Shown one piece after another: positions 5,740 to 14,447 of a DNA stretch of 25,850 bases. A program made the translations under genes and the position numbers. Each line of letters begins with the position of its first letter. Position 1 is the first letter of the stretch. The notes beneath the pieces were generated by a model. It saw only the letters and a program-made list of their open reading frames with translations. It was not told where the DNA came from and made no database searches. The stretch lies in the NCBI GenBank assembly GCA_009780755.1, contig WQZL01000004.1, forward strand, positions 1-25,850, in the 5' to 3' direction. The DNA is from Promicromonosporaceae bacterium. GTDB taxonomy: Bacteria > Actinomycetota > Actinomycetes > Actinomycetales > Cellulomonadaceae.

Positions 5740-7437
5740 TCAGCTTGTGAGCAGCACGGCTAGGCGGTCAAGGATGAAGCGGGCCCAGAGCAGGTGGGAC
5801 GGGGAAGCTTGCGTGAGCAGAGCGGTGGTTGCAGAGCTCAGGGTGCCAAGGCCCAGGTTGTCGAGTTCGCGCTGGCAGCGGGTGAGTGTTTCGCGGTGTC
5901 GTGAACCGAGTACGGCTTGCCCACTTGAACACAGGGCGTCAACCACATCCTTAACCTGCCCGCACAACCGCTCTAGCTCGGTTAGTTCGCGGCCGGAAGT
6001 CGCGACCTGCCGGTGTTGGTCGAGTTTCATCAGTCGGCTTATCCAGGTCGGGCTAATCTGTTTAAGCGGTAGCGGGGTCAGGCTGAGCGACACCAGTCGC
6101 ATCCCGTTCCTATCGGGAAGGAAGGCCGCCTCGGGCCGTTCCCCGATGCGGACGATGGCAAGCGCCTTGCTCTCCTTTAGTAGCCAGGTCAAGAGCCGCA
6201 TGTTTGCCTCGGTGGCGGGCAGCATCAGCCGGTGATGATCTCCCTGGCGATCATTCAGCGGCAAGATGATCTGCTGAGCCACTTCGTCTAACTCCAACAC
6301 ACCGAACCCGAAGCTCCGACGAGGCAACACGATTCGCAGCGGCTCCTCGGTCGCACCGAAGGCCACCCGTGCCTTGCCGCCCGCGTGTGTGTTTACCTGC
6401 GCGGCCAGCTCTTCAAGCGGAACGTCCGCCCACCCCTCAATCGCCTCTACCGTGGTGACGCTGGCCGGAGCCAGCGTGCCATCTTCGCGGCGGCGTGGAT
6501 TTCGCAATTTGAATGGGCCGGAGCATAACCGGGCGGGTGAGGCACCCCAAAGCAGCGGTGCCTCCCAGTTCGCGGTGAATCCGAGGTCGGCGTTTGCAGA
6601 CCGGCCATTGGTGGCCTGTTCGATGCGCCCGGCGTCGGCATCCCAGCCATAGTAGGTAAGGCCACGGGCGCCCGCGGGGGCCTGCCACCACTTGACAGCC
6701 AGCGGGATCAGCCTGCCGGGCGGCCTCTCATCGGTTCCTGTTTCCTGTGCCTCGGTCTGGCTGGTCGCGTCGGCGGCCGCGCAGGCCCACGCCTGAGCCA
6801 GCGCGGAGGACACCGCCGAGGCGGCCATGTCGTCCTGACGCTCGAGCAGCAGCTTTAGTTGCCCGGCAGCGATGGCGACCAGCCGAGCTGTGCGTGGTAG
6901 ACCCGCCAGCCGAGCGCCCTGCCCGGCTCGGGACAGCCTATCTGCGTCGGCCTGGACGGCCTGAGAGACACCGGTCGCGACGATGCCTTCGATGACCGCC
7001 CGCACCTGAACGGCGGCGGCTTCAGCGTCCGCGCGTCGAGCCTGTCGCTCCGGTTTGTCTCGGTCGGCGCGCTTGCTCACGACGGCAACTGTCTCCTCGC
7101 GGGAGGTTGCGGCGGCAATCTCGGCGGGCGTCCAATCTCCCGCCGCCCGCGCCCAGAGCCAAGCGGTCACGACGTGGACACAGACTCCGGCTACGGGGCA
7201 GGGGCAGCGAGTTGTGGTCGGGCCGCTCGGCAGCAACCGCAGCTGCAAATCGTCACAGGTCACCATCACCTCGGCCTCATCGGCGCTGATGAGTACCACT
7301 CGTTCAACCAAGCGGCGGGCGCGACGCACCAGTCCGGGATTGGCGAGTTCGATGAGCGCGGCATCGTTTAGTCCGGCATAGGCGGCGGCCCAGGAGGGCA
7401 GCGCGACCGGCGATCCTTTGGTCAGTGGCGGGGTCAT
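5740..7437 (-). CDS. SWIM zinc-finger protein (YehQ-like)
   Basis: The 565-residue protein has a SWIM-type zinc site, CPCPVAGVCVH: Cys78, Cys80, Cys86 and His88 in the CxCx(n)CxH order typical of SWIM domains, which bind nucleic acid or protein. The rest shows no catalytic motif: an Ala/Arg-rich helical region about 110-240, then a mixed domain. The ATG at 7437 overlaps the stop of the VWA gene as ATGA, so the two are translationally coupled; the 34 codons further upstream in this frame lie inside the VWA gene. A SWIM protein next to a CoxE-like VWA protein matches E. coli yehQ-yehP. It is the last gene of the operon. Molecular role unknown; adaptor or nucleic-acid binding is inference. Confidence 0.87.
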   Translation of the reverse strand: MTPPLTKGSPVALPSWAAAYAGLNDAALIELANPGLVRRARRLVERVVLISADEAEVMVTCDDLQLRLLPSGPTTTRCPCPVAGVCVHVVTAWLWARAAGDWTPAEIAAATSREETVAVVSKRADRDKPERQARRADAEAAAVQVRAVIEGIVATGVSQAVQADADRLSRAGQGARLAGLPRTARLVAIAAGQLKLLLERQDDMAASAVSSALAQAWACAAADATSQTEAQETGTDERPPGRLIPLAVKWWQAPAGARGLTYYGWDADAGRIEQATNGRSANADLGFTANWEAPLLWGASPARLCSGPFKLRNPRRREDGTLAPASVTTVEAIEGWADVPLEELAAQVNTHAGGKARVAFGATEEPLRIVLPRRSFGFGVLELDEVAQQIILPLNDRQGDHHRLMLPATEANMRLLTWLLKESKALAIVRIGERPEAAFLPDRNGMRLVSLSLTPLPLKQISPTWISRLMKLDQHRQVATSGRELTELERLCGQVKDVVDALCSSGQAVLGSRHRETLTRCQRELDNLGLGTLSSATTALLTQASPSHLLWARFILDRLAVLLTS

Positions 7438-8561
7438 TGAGTGACCTCCGCGAGCCATTCGGCGAAGCGATCCGGGGTCATGGCTCCGATCTCCATGCCC
7501 GCCTCGGCTAGCTTGGCGGCCATGCCCCGGTCGTACCAAGGCTCGCCCTCATCGGCCAGGGAAGCCAGACCCAGCAGCGTGACGCCGGAGGCGGCCAGCC
7601 CACGCGTCGTGTTTAACAACGCGGAGACGGAGCCGCCCTCCTCGAAATCGCTGATGAGGGCCAGCACGGTGCGGGAGGGGTTGCGTACCTGTTTTGCGGC
7701 GTAACCCATCGCCTGAGCGATGTCGGTGCCACCACCAAGCTGCGCCGTCATCAGCACCTCCACCGGGTCGGTGGCCAGGTGGCTCATGTCCGCCACCGAG
7801 GTGTCAAAGAGCAATAGGGTGACGCTCACGCCGGGCAGCCCGGCCAGGATCGCGGCGGTGACTGCGCTGTGCAGCACGGAGTCGGCCATCGACCCGGACT
7901 GGTCAACAACTACGATCACTTGCCACTGAAGATTGCGACGCCGCCGCCGCGTCGCGAAGTGAATATCCTCGACCAGCATCCGTCCGGTTTCGGGATCAAC
8001 GTTGGCCAGGTTGGCGGCAATGGTGCGTCGCCAATCAAGGTTGCGGGCGCTGGCATGTCGAGTGCGCTGATGGCGGGAGTGGGAGCCGGTCAGGGCCGTG
8101 GTGAAGGCGGGGCGCAGCCGGGCGATGATGTCGGCGATCACCTTGGCAATCAGCCTGCGGACGGCCTCGGCGGTGGCGGGGTCAAGTTTGCCCCGGCTGC
8201 GCAGCAGGGCGGTGGCCAACTCAGGCTTCGCGTCCAGACCATCGACAACGGCCGGATCTTTCAGCAGTTCATTGAGGCCATATTTGGCGATGGCATCGCG
8301 CTCCATGCGTTCGAGAGTGGAGGCAGGAAAGAGGTCGCGCGCCTTGCCGAGCCAGTTCAGGGCGGTGAGCGCCGAAGGATCGAGCGATCCGCCGCGCCCC
8401 CGCGCATGTCGATGCCCCCGCGCCTTGTATTCGCGGTCGTACAAGTATCCGAGAGTCTGCTCTAGCTCGGCATCCCCCTCGCCCACGGCCAACTGCCGGT
8501 CGGCATACCGCCCCAGCACCAGCCGCCACCGCCGCGCCAGCTCCGCATTATTCTCAGTCAT
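7434..8561 (-). CDS. VWA-domain protein, CoxE/YehP-like
   Basis: The 375-residue protein has a helical N-terminal half and a von Willebrand A domain from about residue 213. The metal-dependent adhesion site is intact: D220-x-S222-x-S224 (DQSGSM), T279 in GGGTD, and D305 in ISDFEEGG. Arg-rich RRRRRN (205-210) precedes the domain. In MoxR systems such VWA proteins act as cytoplasmic partners of the AAA+ ATPase; there is no signal peptide or membrane segment here. Homologous context: E. coli yehP, beside yehL, yehM and yehQ. It overlaps the preceding AAA_14 gene by 8 bp and the following SWIM gene by 4 bp. The direct yehM-yehP neighbourhood is broken here by the AAA_14 and phosphoesterase genes. 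Confidence 0.9.
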   Translation of the reverse strand: MTENNAELARRWRLVLGRYADRQLAVGEGDAELEQTLGYLYDREYKARGHRHARGRGGSLDPSALTALNWLGKARDLFPASTLERMERDAIAKYGLNELLKDPAVVDGLDAKPELATALLRSRGKLDPATAEAVRRLIAKVIADIIARLRPAFTTALTGSHSRHQRTRHASARNLDWRRTIAANLANVDPETGRMLVEDIHFATRRRRRNLQWQVIVVVDQSGSMADSVLHSAVTAAILAGLPGVSVTLLLFDTSVADMSHLATDPVEVLMTAQLGGGTDIAQAMGYAAKQVRNPSRTVLALISDFEEGGSVSALLNTTRGLAASGVTLLGLASLADEGEPWYDRGMAAKLAEAGMEIGAMTPDRFAEWLAEVTQ

Positions 8562-9813
8562 GCACGGTCAGTTCCCAGAGAGCGCTGGCTGGGATGGCAC
8601 GGAGCTTGTCGCCAAACGGCAGCGTTCGCGGCCCGGTGTGCAGTACGTAGCCGGCAATCAGATCGTCCCCCAGTCGTTCCGCGAGGTGGCGCAGTCCCCT
8701 GAAGTCGTCAGTTGACGGGGATGAGGTGGCCTTGACCTCAATACCGATCACCTGTCCCATCCCGTTCTCCAGGATGAGGTCAACCTCGACGCCATCGCGA
8801 GTCCGGTAATGGGAAAGGGTGGGCTGCTCTTGCGACCACTGAATCTGCCGGGCAATCTCCATTGCCACAAACCCCTCAAACAGCGGGCCGAGTGGGCCAC
8901 CTGGTCGCCGCAGTTTGGCAAAGGTTTGAGTTAAGAGTGCCGCCGCGACACCCGAATCAACCAAGGATATCTTCGATTGACTAACACTGCGCCCGCTGAT
9001 GCGTCTAGTCCAGGCGGGAATCCGCTTGATTAGGTATACCTCTTCAAGCAGGCTCAGATAACGCGCGGTTGTCTCCTGCCGAAGCCCAACCAGACGGCTG
9101 AGGGAGCTAGCGGAAACGGTTTGTCCGGTGCAGCCAGCTAGCACGGTAATGAGTGCCCGCATTTCCGGGCCGCGTTCAATCTCGGCCAACTGGACAACAT
9201 CACGGTTAACCAGATCAGCAACGTATTGCGTCAGATAACGTGCGCGACGGGTTGGCTCTCGACGGAATGCATCGGGAAAACCGCCGCGCACCACCCGCTC
9301 GATGTAGTCATCTCGGTCAACCAGGCTGTCATGCCGCAGTTCCGGGCCGCACTCGAAGGCAAGGTCAATGAACCGTTCAGCATTACCCTCAATCTCTCCC
9401 TGAGACAACGGCCACAGTTCGATCGTCTCCATCCGTCCAATCAAGGTGTCGGGAAGGTCACGCAGGCCAAGTACGCGGGCCGACCCCGTAAGGAGGAACC
9501 TGCCCGGAGAGGGCACCTCATCCACCAGAGATTTGATAGACAGCAGCAGCTCAGGGTCGCGTTGAATTTCATCAACGATCATCTTCTCGCTCAACCGGAC
9601 GAAGCTAGCTGGGTCACGTCTCGCCGCATCCCTGGTATCCGCGTCGTCAAGGGAGTACCAAGTGGCGCCGGTCGCCTGACCGATCTTCTTAACCAAAGTG
9701 GACTTCCCACTCTGTCGAGCGCCGTTAACCAGCACCACCCTAGTGTCTGAGAGCGCTTCGGCTACCTGCATGGCCGCACGGCGAGACAGGTAGCGGGTGG
9801 CTGCATCAATCAT
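8554..9813 (-). CDS. AAA_14 ATPase with DUF4143 domain, copy 1
   Basis: The 419-residue protein has a P-loop at 31-39 (GARQSGKST), Walker B MIVDEIQ with D81/E82, and TGSA sensor residues at 109-112. The DUF4143 part follows, with a winged-helix-like segment about 233-262 (SASSLSRLVGLRQETTARYLSLLEEVYLI) and a C-terminal PD-(D/E)xK-like fold (GVEVDLILE near 341-349, IEVKA 358-362). Such ATPases are abundant in bacteria but their function is unsettled. The stop lies inside the start of the VWA gene (8-bp overlap), so this gene is the operon entry for the VWA and SWIM genes. Upstream are four 23-bp repeats covering the promoter. There is no good Shine-Dalgarno; the mRNA is probably leaderless. 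It is a distant paralogue of the ATPase at 13141-14412. Confidence 0.92.
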   Translation of the reverse strand: MIDAATRYLSRRAAMQVAEALSDTRVVLVNGARQSGKSTLVKKIGQATGATWYSLDDADTRDAARRDPASFVRLSEKMIVDEIQRDPELLLSIKSLVDEVPSPGRFLLTGSARVLGLRDLPDTLIGRMETIELWPLSQGEIEGNAERFIDLAFECGPELRHDSLVDRDDYIERVVRGGFPDAFRREPTRRARYLTQYVADLVNRDVVQLAEIERGPEMRALITVLAGCTGQTVSASSLSRLVGLRQETTARYLSLLEEVYLIKRIPAWTRRISGRSVSQSKISLVDSGVAAALLTQTFAKLRRPGGPLGPLFEGFVAMEIARQIQWSQEQPTLSHYRTRDGVEVDLILENGMGQVIGIEVKATSSPSTDDFRGLRHLAERLGDDLIAGYVLHTGPRTLPFGDKLRAIPASALWELTVHD

Positions 9814-9819
9814 CCTCAG

Positions 9820-9848
9820 ACTCTATCCTCATGCCGAATCTGCCGCAA
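9820..9848 (-). promoter_or_regulatory. Leaderless promoter of AAA_14 copy 1, -35 inside the repeat array
   Basis: On the minus strand TTGCGG (9848-9843), 17 bp, then TAGAGT (9825-9820) and six bases to the ATG. The -35 hexamer is part of the first repeat, so a repeat-binding protein would compete with RNA polymerase. Confidence 0.6.
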
Positions 9849-9922
9849 GGTCCATGCCGAACTTGCCGCACAGTTGATGCCGAACTTGCCGCAAGCTTCA
9901 TGCCGAACTTGCCGCACGAGCG
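9831..9922. repeat. Four-copy 23-bp direct-repeat array (array A) upstream of AAA_14 copy 1
   Basis: The core ATGCCGAACTTGCCGCA starts at 9831 (two mismatches), 9854, 9877 and 9900: an exact 23-bp period, each core followed by six unrelated bases. The array fills the gap between the phosphoesterase gene and the ATPase promoter. Uniform 6-bp spacers exclude a CRISPR. The phasing, about two helical turns, suggests a multimeric protein bound along one DNA face. Confidence 0.92.
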
Positions 9923-9931
9923 ATAGTGCTT

Positions 9932-10615
9932 TTATTGCCAGGAGAGCGGCGCTAGATCACGTTCGCCTGCCTCGATGAGTTCGGCAATTTGGCGCAGGGA
10001 GACGGGGTATCCGGCCCAGACATCCACACCGACATTTATCATTCGGCCTCGCTGCAACCACTGCTTGTGCACATGTCCATGCACCAGCCAGCCCCCGCGA
10101 TCTGCGGGGCGCCAGCTAACGTAGCGATCCTCGCCGTGCGAATCCCCCACGTAGGGGAAGTGGCTCATCTCGAATTCGATCTGCGCCTCTTCCGTGTCCG
10201 GCAAGTCCTCACCAGCGAGAACAAAAGTCTTGTCCAGTGCCTGGCCTGGCTCGGGGTTGATGACATCATCGAACCCGGATTCCAGGTATAGCGCCCTCGC
10301 CGACGCGAGTCGTTCTGGTCCAGTGGGGTTCCCGTTGGTGTACCGCTTGTCGTAACCCAGCCACGCCCGATCATGGTTCCCGGCGACGAGATATTTGGTG
10401 CCGTTGAGCCGCCGAATGTGTTTCAGCGAGTCGGTGACGGGCTGCCCGAGCGCAACATCCCCGAGTACGTACACCGTGTCGTCCTCGGCGACAACGCTAT
10501 TCCATCTAGCCGCCAAGTCATTGTTCATCTCCTTGGTAGTGACGTAGGGGCGTCCGCAGAGTTCGATGATGCGGGCATGCCCAAAGTGCGGGTCAGCGGT
10601 AAAAAACGTCTGCAC
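9932..10615 (-). CDS. Calcineurin-like metallophosphoesterase
   Basis: The 227-residue protein has every metal-binding block of the family: D8-P-H10 (TADPHFGH), GD52-53 (LGDVALG), GNHD 79-82, SH 151-152 and GHVH 180-183. It should therefore be an active two-metal phosphoesterase. The substrate is unknown; these small proteins are often annotated as cytosolic nucleotide phosphoesterases. The start is a GTG at 10615, with GGGTG eight bases upstream; the ATG at 10620 is out of frame. It lies between the DUF5682 gene and the array of AAA_14 copy 1, separated from the former by REP-like repeats. It is not part of the E. coli yeh set and may be a passenger. Confidence 0.88.
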   Translation of the reverse strand: MQTFFTADPHFGHARIIELCGRPYVTTKEMNNDLAARWNSVVAEDDTVYVLGDVALGQPVTDSLKHIRRLNGTKYLVAGNHDRAWLGYDKRYTNGNPTGPERLASARALYLESGFDDVINPEPGQALDKTFVLAGEDLPDTEEAQIEFEMSHFPYVGDSHGEDRYVSWRPADRGGWLVHGHVHKQWLQRGRMINVGVDVWAGYPVSLRQIAELIEAGERDLAPLSWQ

Positions 10616-10676
10616 GCCATCACCCTACCGATTCGCAGCAAGCGGAGCGGCAGGGATCAGGCATCACTTTGCGAAT

Positions 10677-10746
10677 GGTTGAGCAGGCAGCGCAGCGACC
10701 GCGGAAGAAACCACTCGAAGCGTTCATGCCTCGCCCCTACTCAACC
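10677..10746. repeat. REP-like inverted pair at the end of the DUF5682 gene
   Basis: GGTTGAG (10677-10683) and CTCAACC (10740-10746) bracket two imperfect copies of the GGTTGAG...GAAACC palindrome; one is 10677-10712 and the other runs inward from 10746. The right arm contains the TGA stop of the DUF5682 gene. The same family recurs at 21903-22026. It may fold as a terminator. Confidence 0.65.
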
Positions 10747-13131
10747 ACTCGGGTTAAGCCCATCCTGGGCCAAACTCGCCAACAGGGCTTGCTCAGCCTT
10801 TTGGGCTTGGACGGCCAGGGCGGGGGAGACATTCAGTACCGCGTCTAGGTCGGTGGGGCGCAGGCCGGTTGCTTTGGCGATGAGTTCGGCTAGGCGGGCG
10901 GTTTCGGTGGGGCGCAGCCAGGTGAAGGCTTGCCGCAGGTCGGGCAGCATGGCCAGGAAAGCCTCGTCGCCGAGGTTGCTCAGTTGGGCGCTGACGGCGG
11001 CCAACAGCTCCGGGTCATGAAGGATCAGGTCGGGGACGGCTTGCATTAGTCCCAGCAGAAACCCGGCGACCCGCTCGGGGTCGACGCCGGGACTGAGGTG
11101 AGCGGCTACCTCGGCGTGCAGATCACCCGGCGCTAGGTCACCATCCGAGTGGCCGATGCCCACCAGCACGCCCCGCAGCCGGGCCGGGGCCGCGCGGCGC
11201 TGCCGCAACAGCCGCAGTTCGCGCGCCGTCGGGCCGGTGTCGATGTCTAGCATCATCTCCCCTAGTCGGCGCAGCAGGGAGCGCAGGCTGAGCAGCGCCT
11301 GACACGCCTCCCCCTCATCCGCCGGGTCAATGCCCGCTAGGGGGCCGAGCTGGTAGGCAGCGGCAGCCAACCCTGAGGTTAGCAACTCGCGCAGTTCCGC
11401 CAGGTGACGGTCGGCGTTCAGGGCGAGGCGACCGGTTTCGGCGATCAGTCCAGCCAGGATGTGCAGGCTAGCGACGATGGCCGCCAGCCGCGCCTCGGCG
11501 TCGTAGCAGGTGCGCAGCGCCGCGAGCGCCTGTGGCAATTCGTCCAACGCCCCCATCACCACCAGTTCGGCGATCAAAGTAGCCACCGCCTCGGCGGTCA
11601 GGCTCTCCGCCGACAATCGGTTGGCAATGCGACTGCCGCGCACCTGGGCAATGGTGGCTCCTTCCTCGCTGGTAGCGATGAGGGCCGCCTCGACCAGCGG
11701 TGTCCAGGCGTACTCCCAACGCTCGGCTAACTGGCCCAGGCCCGTGCCGGTTACCAGGTCGGCACCGCCAATCTGCCGGGCGAAACCCGAGCCGATGAAG
11801 CGCATGGTGGCCAGGAACTCGCGGCGCCGCGCATGGGCAGGCTTGCGGGCGGTGTCGAGGCTGACCTCGCGGGTGGCGCCGTCGGTGATCGAGAAACGCA
11901 GCCGAGCCGCTTGGGCGCGGGCCTCGGCCACCAGGGGCGGAGCGGCGATTCCGGGCGGCAGGTCGCCCAACGTCGTGCCACCGAAGACGGCGTTGATCGC
12001 CTCCCCCAGCGCCCCGGTCAGGCCCGAGTCGTCCCGGACGAAGCAGCTCAGCATGGCATCGATCACATCCGTGCGGCCAGGGAAGGCCCGGCCTCGGAAC
12101 TGCGCGAGCCGCAACGCCTGTTCGGCGGCGGCGGTCACCTCCGGCGTGGCCAGTAACTCGCCGTCGGCGCGCAGGCGGTCGGCCACTTCCAGCAACAGGC
12201 CGACTACAAAGTAGCCCCCGGTCAAATCGACAGGCGAAGCGTCCGCCACGCGCTGCCAGAAGCCGGGAGCGGGCATCCCCGCACCGTAGCCGCGCAGGCC
12301 ATCGAGCCGAGTGTGGTCGTAACGGATGAGCCAGGCAGGACGCGTGACGTCGAGCGGGCCAGGATCGTGGCCGGTCACCCAGCGGCCCTCGGCGGTGTCG
12401 TCAAGCGCTTCGAGCAGTGCGAGCGTGTGATATGCGCCGGTCACCACCACCATCGGCCCGGCTTCCCCTGAGCGATGCCGTTCGATGACGGCGGCCATCA
12501 CCGCTTCGCGGGCGTGGGTGCCATCCGCGTTTAGCACTTCCTGGTCGGCCTCCAACCGAGCCAGACCCGCCCAGGCGAGTACATCGGCCTGATATTGCCG
12601 CCAGTTAGAGAAGTCGTCGCGCAGTTCGAAGAGATGCTCCCAGACCTCGTCGTGATCGCGACAACCCAGACGAGCGGCCAGGGCCGCGATGGCCTCGCTG
12701 TGCACGTACTGCGCCTCGGCCTGCAAGGTTCGTACCCCGGCCCCGGCGTCCTCCGGTTCGGGGCGGTCAGCCCAGGACTGGTCTATGAAGTCAACCACGG
12801 CATCATTGGCGACACCCCAGCGCAGCGCCACCCATTCAGGGGAGAAGTCGGCCAGCGGGTAGTAGCCCGTGTGCCCCTCGCGAATCGAAAGCACAGCTAT
12901 CGGCGGCTTGGTACGTTCATCGGCCAGTGCTAAGAGCAGCGCCGCGTACTCGCGCGGCCCCTCGATCAGCACCGTGGCGGGCCGCACCTCCGCGAGCAGC
13001 GCCCGCAGCGCCGCCGAGCATCCCGGAGAGTGATGCCGAATGGGCACGAAGTACACCCCGGCCTTTCGCCATCGCTCAAGTGCAGTCAGTCCAGCGGCGA
13101 GCCGGGGCGGACTAAGTTCGTGGTCAGTCAT
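10741..13131 (-). CDS. DUF5682 protein (YehM-like)
   Basis: The 796-residue cytoplasmic protein begins with a domain resembling the TraB/EreA/ChaN-type fold: RHHSPGCSAALRALL (32-46), EGP (57-59) and VTGAYHTLALL (230-240), whose His and Glu residues form the putative active site in that superfamily. About residues 270-600 is Ala/Leu-rich and mostly helical; after that the sequence is again helical with no motif I recognise. In E. coli the homologue yehM sits between yehL (MoxR ATPase) and yehP (VWA). Here the start is only 9 bp after the second AAA_14 gene, with a weak GAGAG ribosome site, so it is probably read from the ATPase promoter. The last codons and stop lie in a REP-like repeat. Confidence 0.85.
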   Translation of the reverse strand: MTDHELSPPRLAAGLTALERWRKAGVYFVPIRHHSPGCSAALRALLAEVRPATVLIEGPREYAALLLALADERTKPPIAVLSIREGHTGYYPLADFSPEWVALRWGVANDAVVDFIDQSWADRPEPEDAGAGVRTLQAEAQYVHSEAIAALAARLGCRDHDEVWEHLFELRDDFSNWRQYQADVLAWAGLARLEADQEVLNADGTHAREAVMAAVIERHRSGEAGPMVVVTGAYHTLALLEALDDTAEGRWVTGHDPGPLDVTRPAWLIRYDHTRLDGLRGYGAGMPAPGFWQRVADASPVDLTGGYFVVGLLLEVADRLRADGELLATPEVTAAAEQALRLAQFRGRAFPGRTDVIDAMLSCFVRDDSGLTGALGEAINAVFGGTTLGDLPPGIAAPPLVAEARAQAARLRFSITDGATREVSLDTARKPAHARRREFLATMRFIGSGFARQIGGADLVTGTGLGQLAERWEYAWTPLVEAALIATSEEGATIAQVRGSRIANRLSAESLTAEAVATLIAELVVMGALDELPQALAALRTCYDAEARLAAIVASLHILAGLIAETGRLALNADRHLAELRELLTSGLAAAAYQLGPLAGIDPADEGEACQALLSLRSLLRRLGEMMLDIDTGPTARELRLLRQRRAAPARLRGVLVGIGHSDGDLAPGDLHAEVAAHLSPGVDPERVAGFLLGLMQAVPDLILHDPELLAAVSAQLSNLGDEAFLAMLPDLRQAFTWLRPTETARLAELIAKATGLRPTDLDAVLNVSPALAVQAQKAEQALLASLAQDGLNPSG

Positions 13132-13140
13132 CGCAAGCTC

Positions 13141-14412
13141 TCACGGGCCAAGTAGCGCCAGTGGCACCACGGCTACCCCGTCTCGGCGGCGAGTAGCGAA
13201 CTGTCCGGTGTTAATCAACACGCGATCAACTAGCCGGTCTCCGAGTTGTTCCTTGAGCCAGTTGAGGTGGCGCACATCGTGATCGGTGACCGAATCGGAG
13301 AGTTTGACCTCGATTGCCACCACGGAACGATCTTGGCCTTCCACAATTAGGTCGATCTCTCGCTGAGCATTGTGTTGACGCAAGTGGCCGACGCGGGCAT
13401 CCACCGCCTCTGCGTACACGCGGACGCTCTGGGCTGCCAGCGACTCGAATAGCGCACCCACCCATGTGCCTTCCGTAGTACCGACGCGCTTCCCTTCGCC
13501 TCGGAGAAGCCCCGCTTTTCCGACTCCCACCAGCCGCGCCGCGAGAGCCGGGTCAACCAGATGGTGTTTGGGCGCCTTGCTCAGATTCGACAACGGGTTG
13601 AATACCGTCTCCCACGCTGGAATCGGATCAAGCACGAAGATGCGGGCAAGCTGCTCCCGGTAGGAATCAACCGTGCCACGAGCGGGCTTGTCTGACAACC
13701 CAGCGGTCGCTGCGTCGAGAATCTTGCTGTACACGGCATCCGTTGCCGTCGCCGCACCGTATGCCGCTAACCAGGAGCGCATCGCCTCTGGACGACGTAC
13801 TTGAACACCACTTTCTAACAATTCATGATCGACGATGCGATCAACATAACTGCCAAGTTGAACATTGCGAGCGCGCTCCGATAAGTCACGTATTCCTGGA
13901 AAACCGGAGGCCAGCATCTCGTCAACGTATGTCAGCAATGTCGCCGAGCTTCGCCCGCTGATCTGCGGCTGCTCCCTTCGCAACAGTGCGCCCAATGAGA
14001 CCGTCGGCTCGCTAATGCCCCGCTCGGCAATGGACATCGGGCGCATCTTGACCCGAACTATGCGACCTGCTCCAGAATGAATGCGTACGCCCGGCGCCAC
14101 GCTCGCCGATCCGGCAAGCAGAAAACGTCCCCCTGATCTATCCGCGTCAACTGCGTTCCGAACCACATCCCAGATCTCCGGCACCAGCTGCCATTCGTCA
14201 ATCAGCACCGGCGGGGTTGCCTGGATGAGGTGGCCGGGGTTGCCCTCGGTGGTGGCTCGAACTCCGCTTTGAGTGAGGTTGATGACGGTTTGGGCACGCT
14301 GAAGCGCCGTGGCTGACTTGCCGACTCCCTTGGCGCCCTCCAGCGCGATTGCGGCGAGGTCAGGGAAAACCTCGTCTAGCAGATCGTCGACGATGCGTCG
14401 CCTGTAGGTCAT
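13141..14412 (-). CDS. AAA_14 ATPase with DUF4143 domain, copy 2
   Basis: The 423-residue protein has a P-loop GAKGVGKS (26-33), Walker B VLIDEWQ with D72/E73, AGSAS (100-104), a long helical middle part, and a C-terminal PD-(D/E)xK-like motif: REID (351-354) and AIEVK (366-370). It differs strongly from the copy at 8554-9813 (DEWQ versus DEIQ, different middle), so it is an old paralogue, not a recent duplicate. No Shine-Dalgarno precedes the ATG; TAGAAT ends six bases before it, pointing to a leaderless transcript. Upstream lies its own four-copy 23-bp array. The DUF5682 gene follows after 9 bp. Autoregulation through the array is inference. Confidence 0.9.
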   Translation of the reverse strand: MTYRRRIVDDLLDEVFPDLAAIALEGAKGVGKSATALQRAQTVINLTQSGVRATTEGNPGHLIQATPPVLIDEWQLVPEIWDVVRNAVDADRSGGRFLLAGSASVAPGVRIHSGAGRIVRVKMRPMSIAERGISEPTVSLGALLRREQPQISGRSSATLLTYVDEMLASGFPGIRDLSERARNVQLGSYVDRIVDHELLESGVQVRRPEAMRSWLAAYGAATATDAVYSKILDAATAGLSDKPARGTVDSYREQLARIFVLDPIPAWETVFNPLSNLSKAPKHHLVDPALAARLVGVGKAGLLRGEGKRVGTTEGTWVGALFESLAAQSVRVYAEAVDARVGHLRQHNAQREIDLIVEGQDRSVVAIEVKLSDSVTDHDVRHLNWLKEQLGDRLVDRVLINTGQFATRRRDGVAVVPLALLGP

Positions 14413-14418
14413 GAAAGC

Positions 14419-14447
14419 ATTCTACCAGCATCAACACGAGCCTGTTG
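14419..14447 (-). promoter_or_regulatory. Leaderless promoter of AAA_14 copy 2, -35 position in the array
   Basis: TAGAAT (14424-14419) stands six bases before the ATG. The -35 position 17 bp upstream (14447-14442, CAACAG) lies in the core of the first repeat and is far from consensus, so an activator or repressor bound to the repeats is likely to decide expression. Confidence 0.5.

Noticed and set aside
8554..9813. AAA_14 gene as a toxin-antitoxin partner of the VWA gene
   Set aside because: Both are large proteins with no toxin or antitoxin motif; the 8-bp overlap alone only shows translational coupling.
9831..9922. CRISPR array
   Set aside because: Units are 17 bp with constant 6-bp gaps, far too short for spacers, and there are no cas genes; the same applies to 14441-14532 and 1836-1923.
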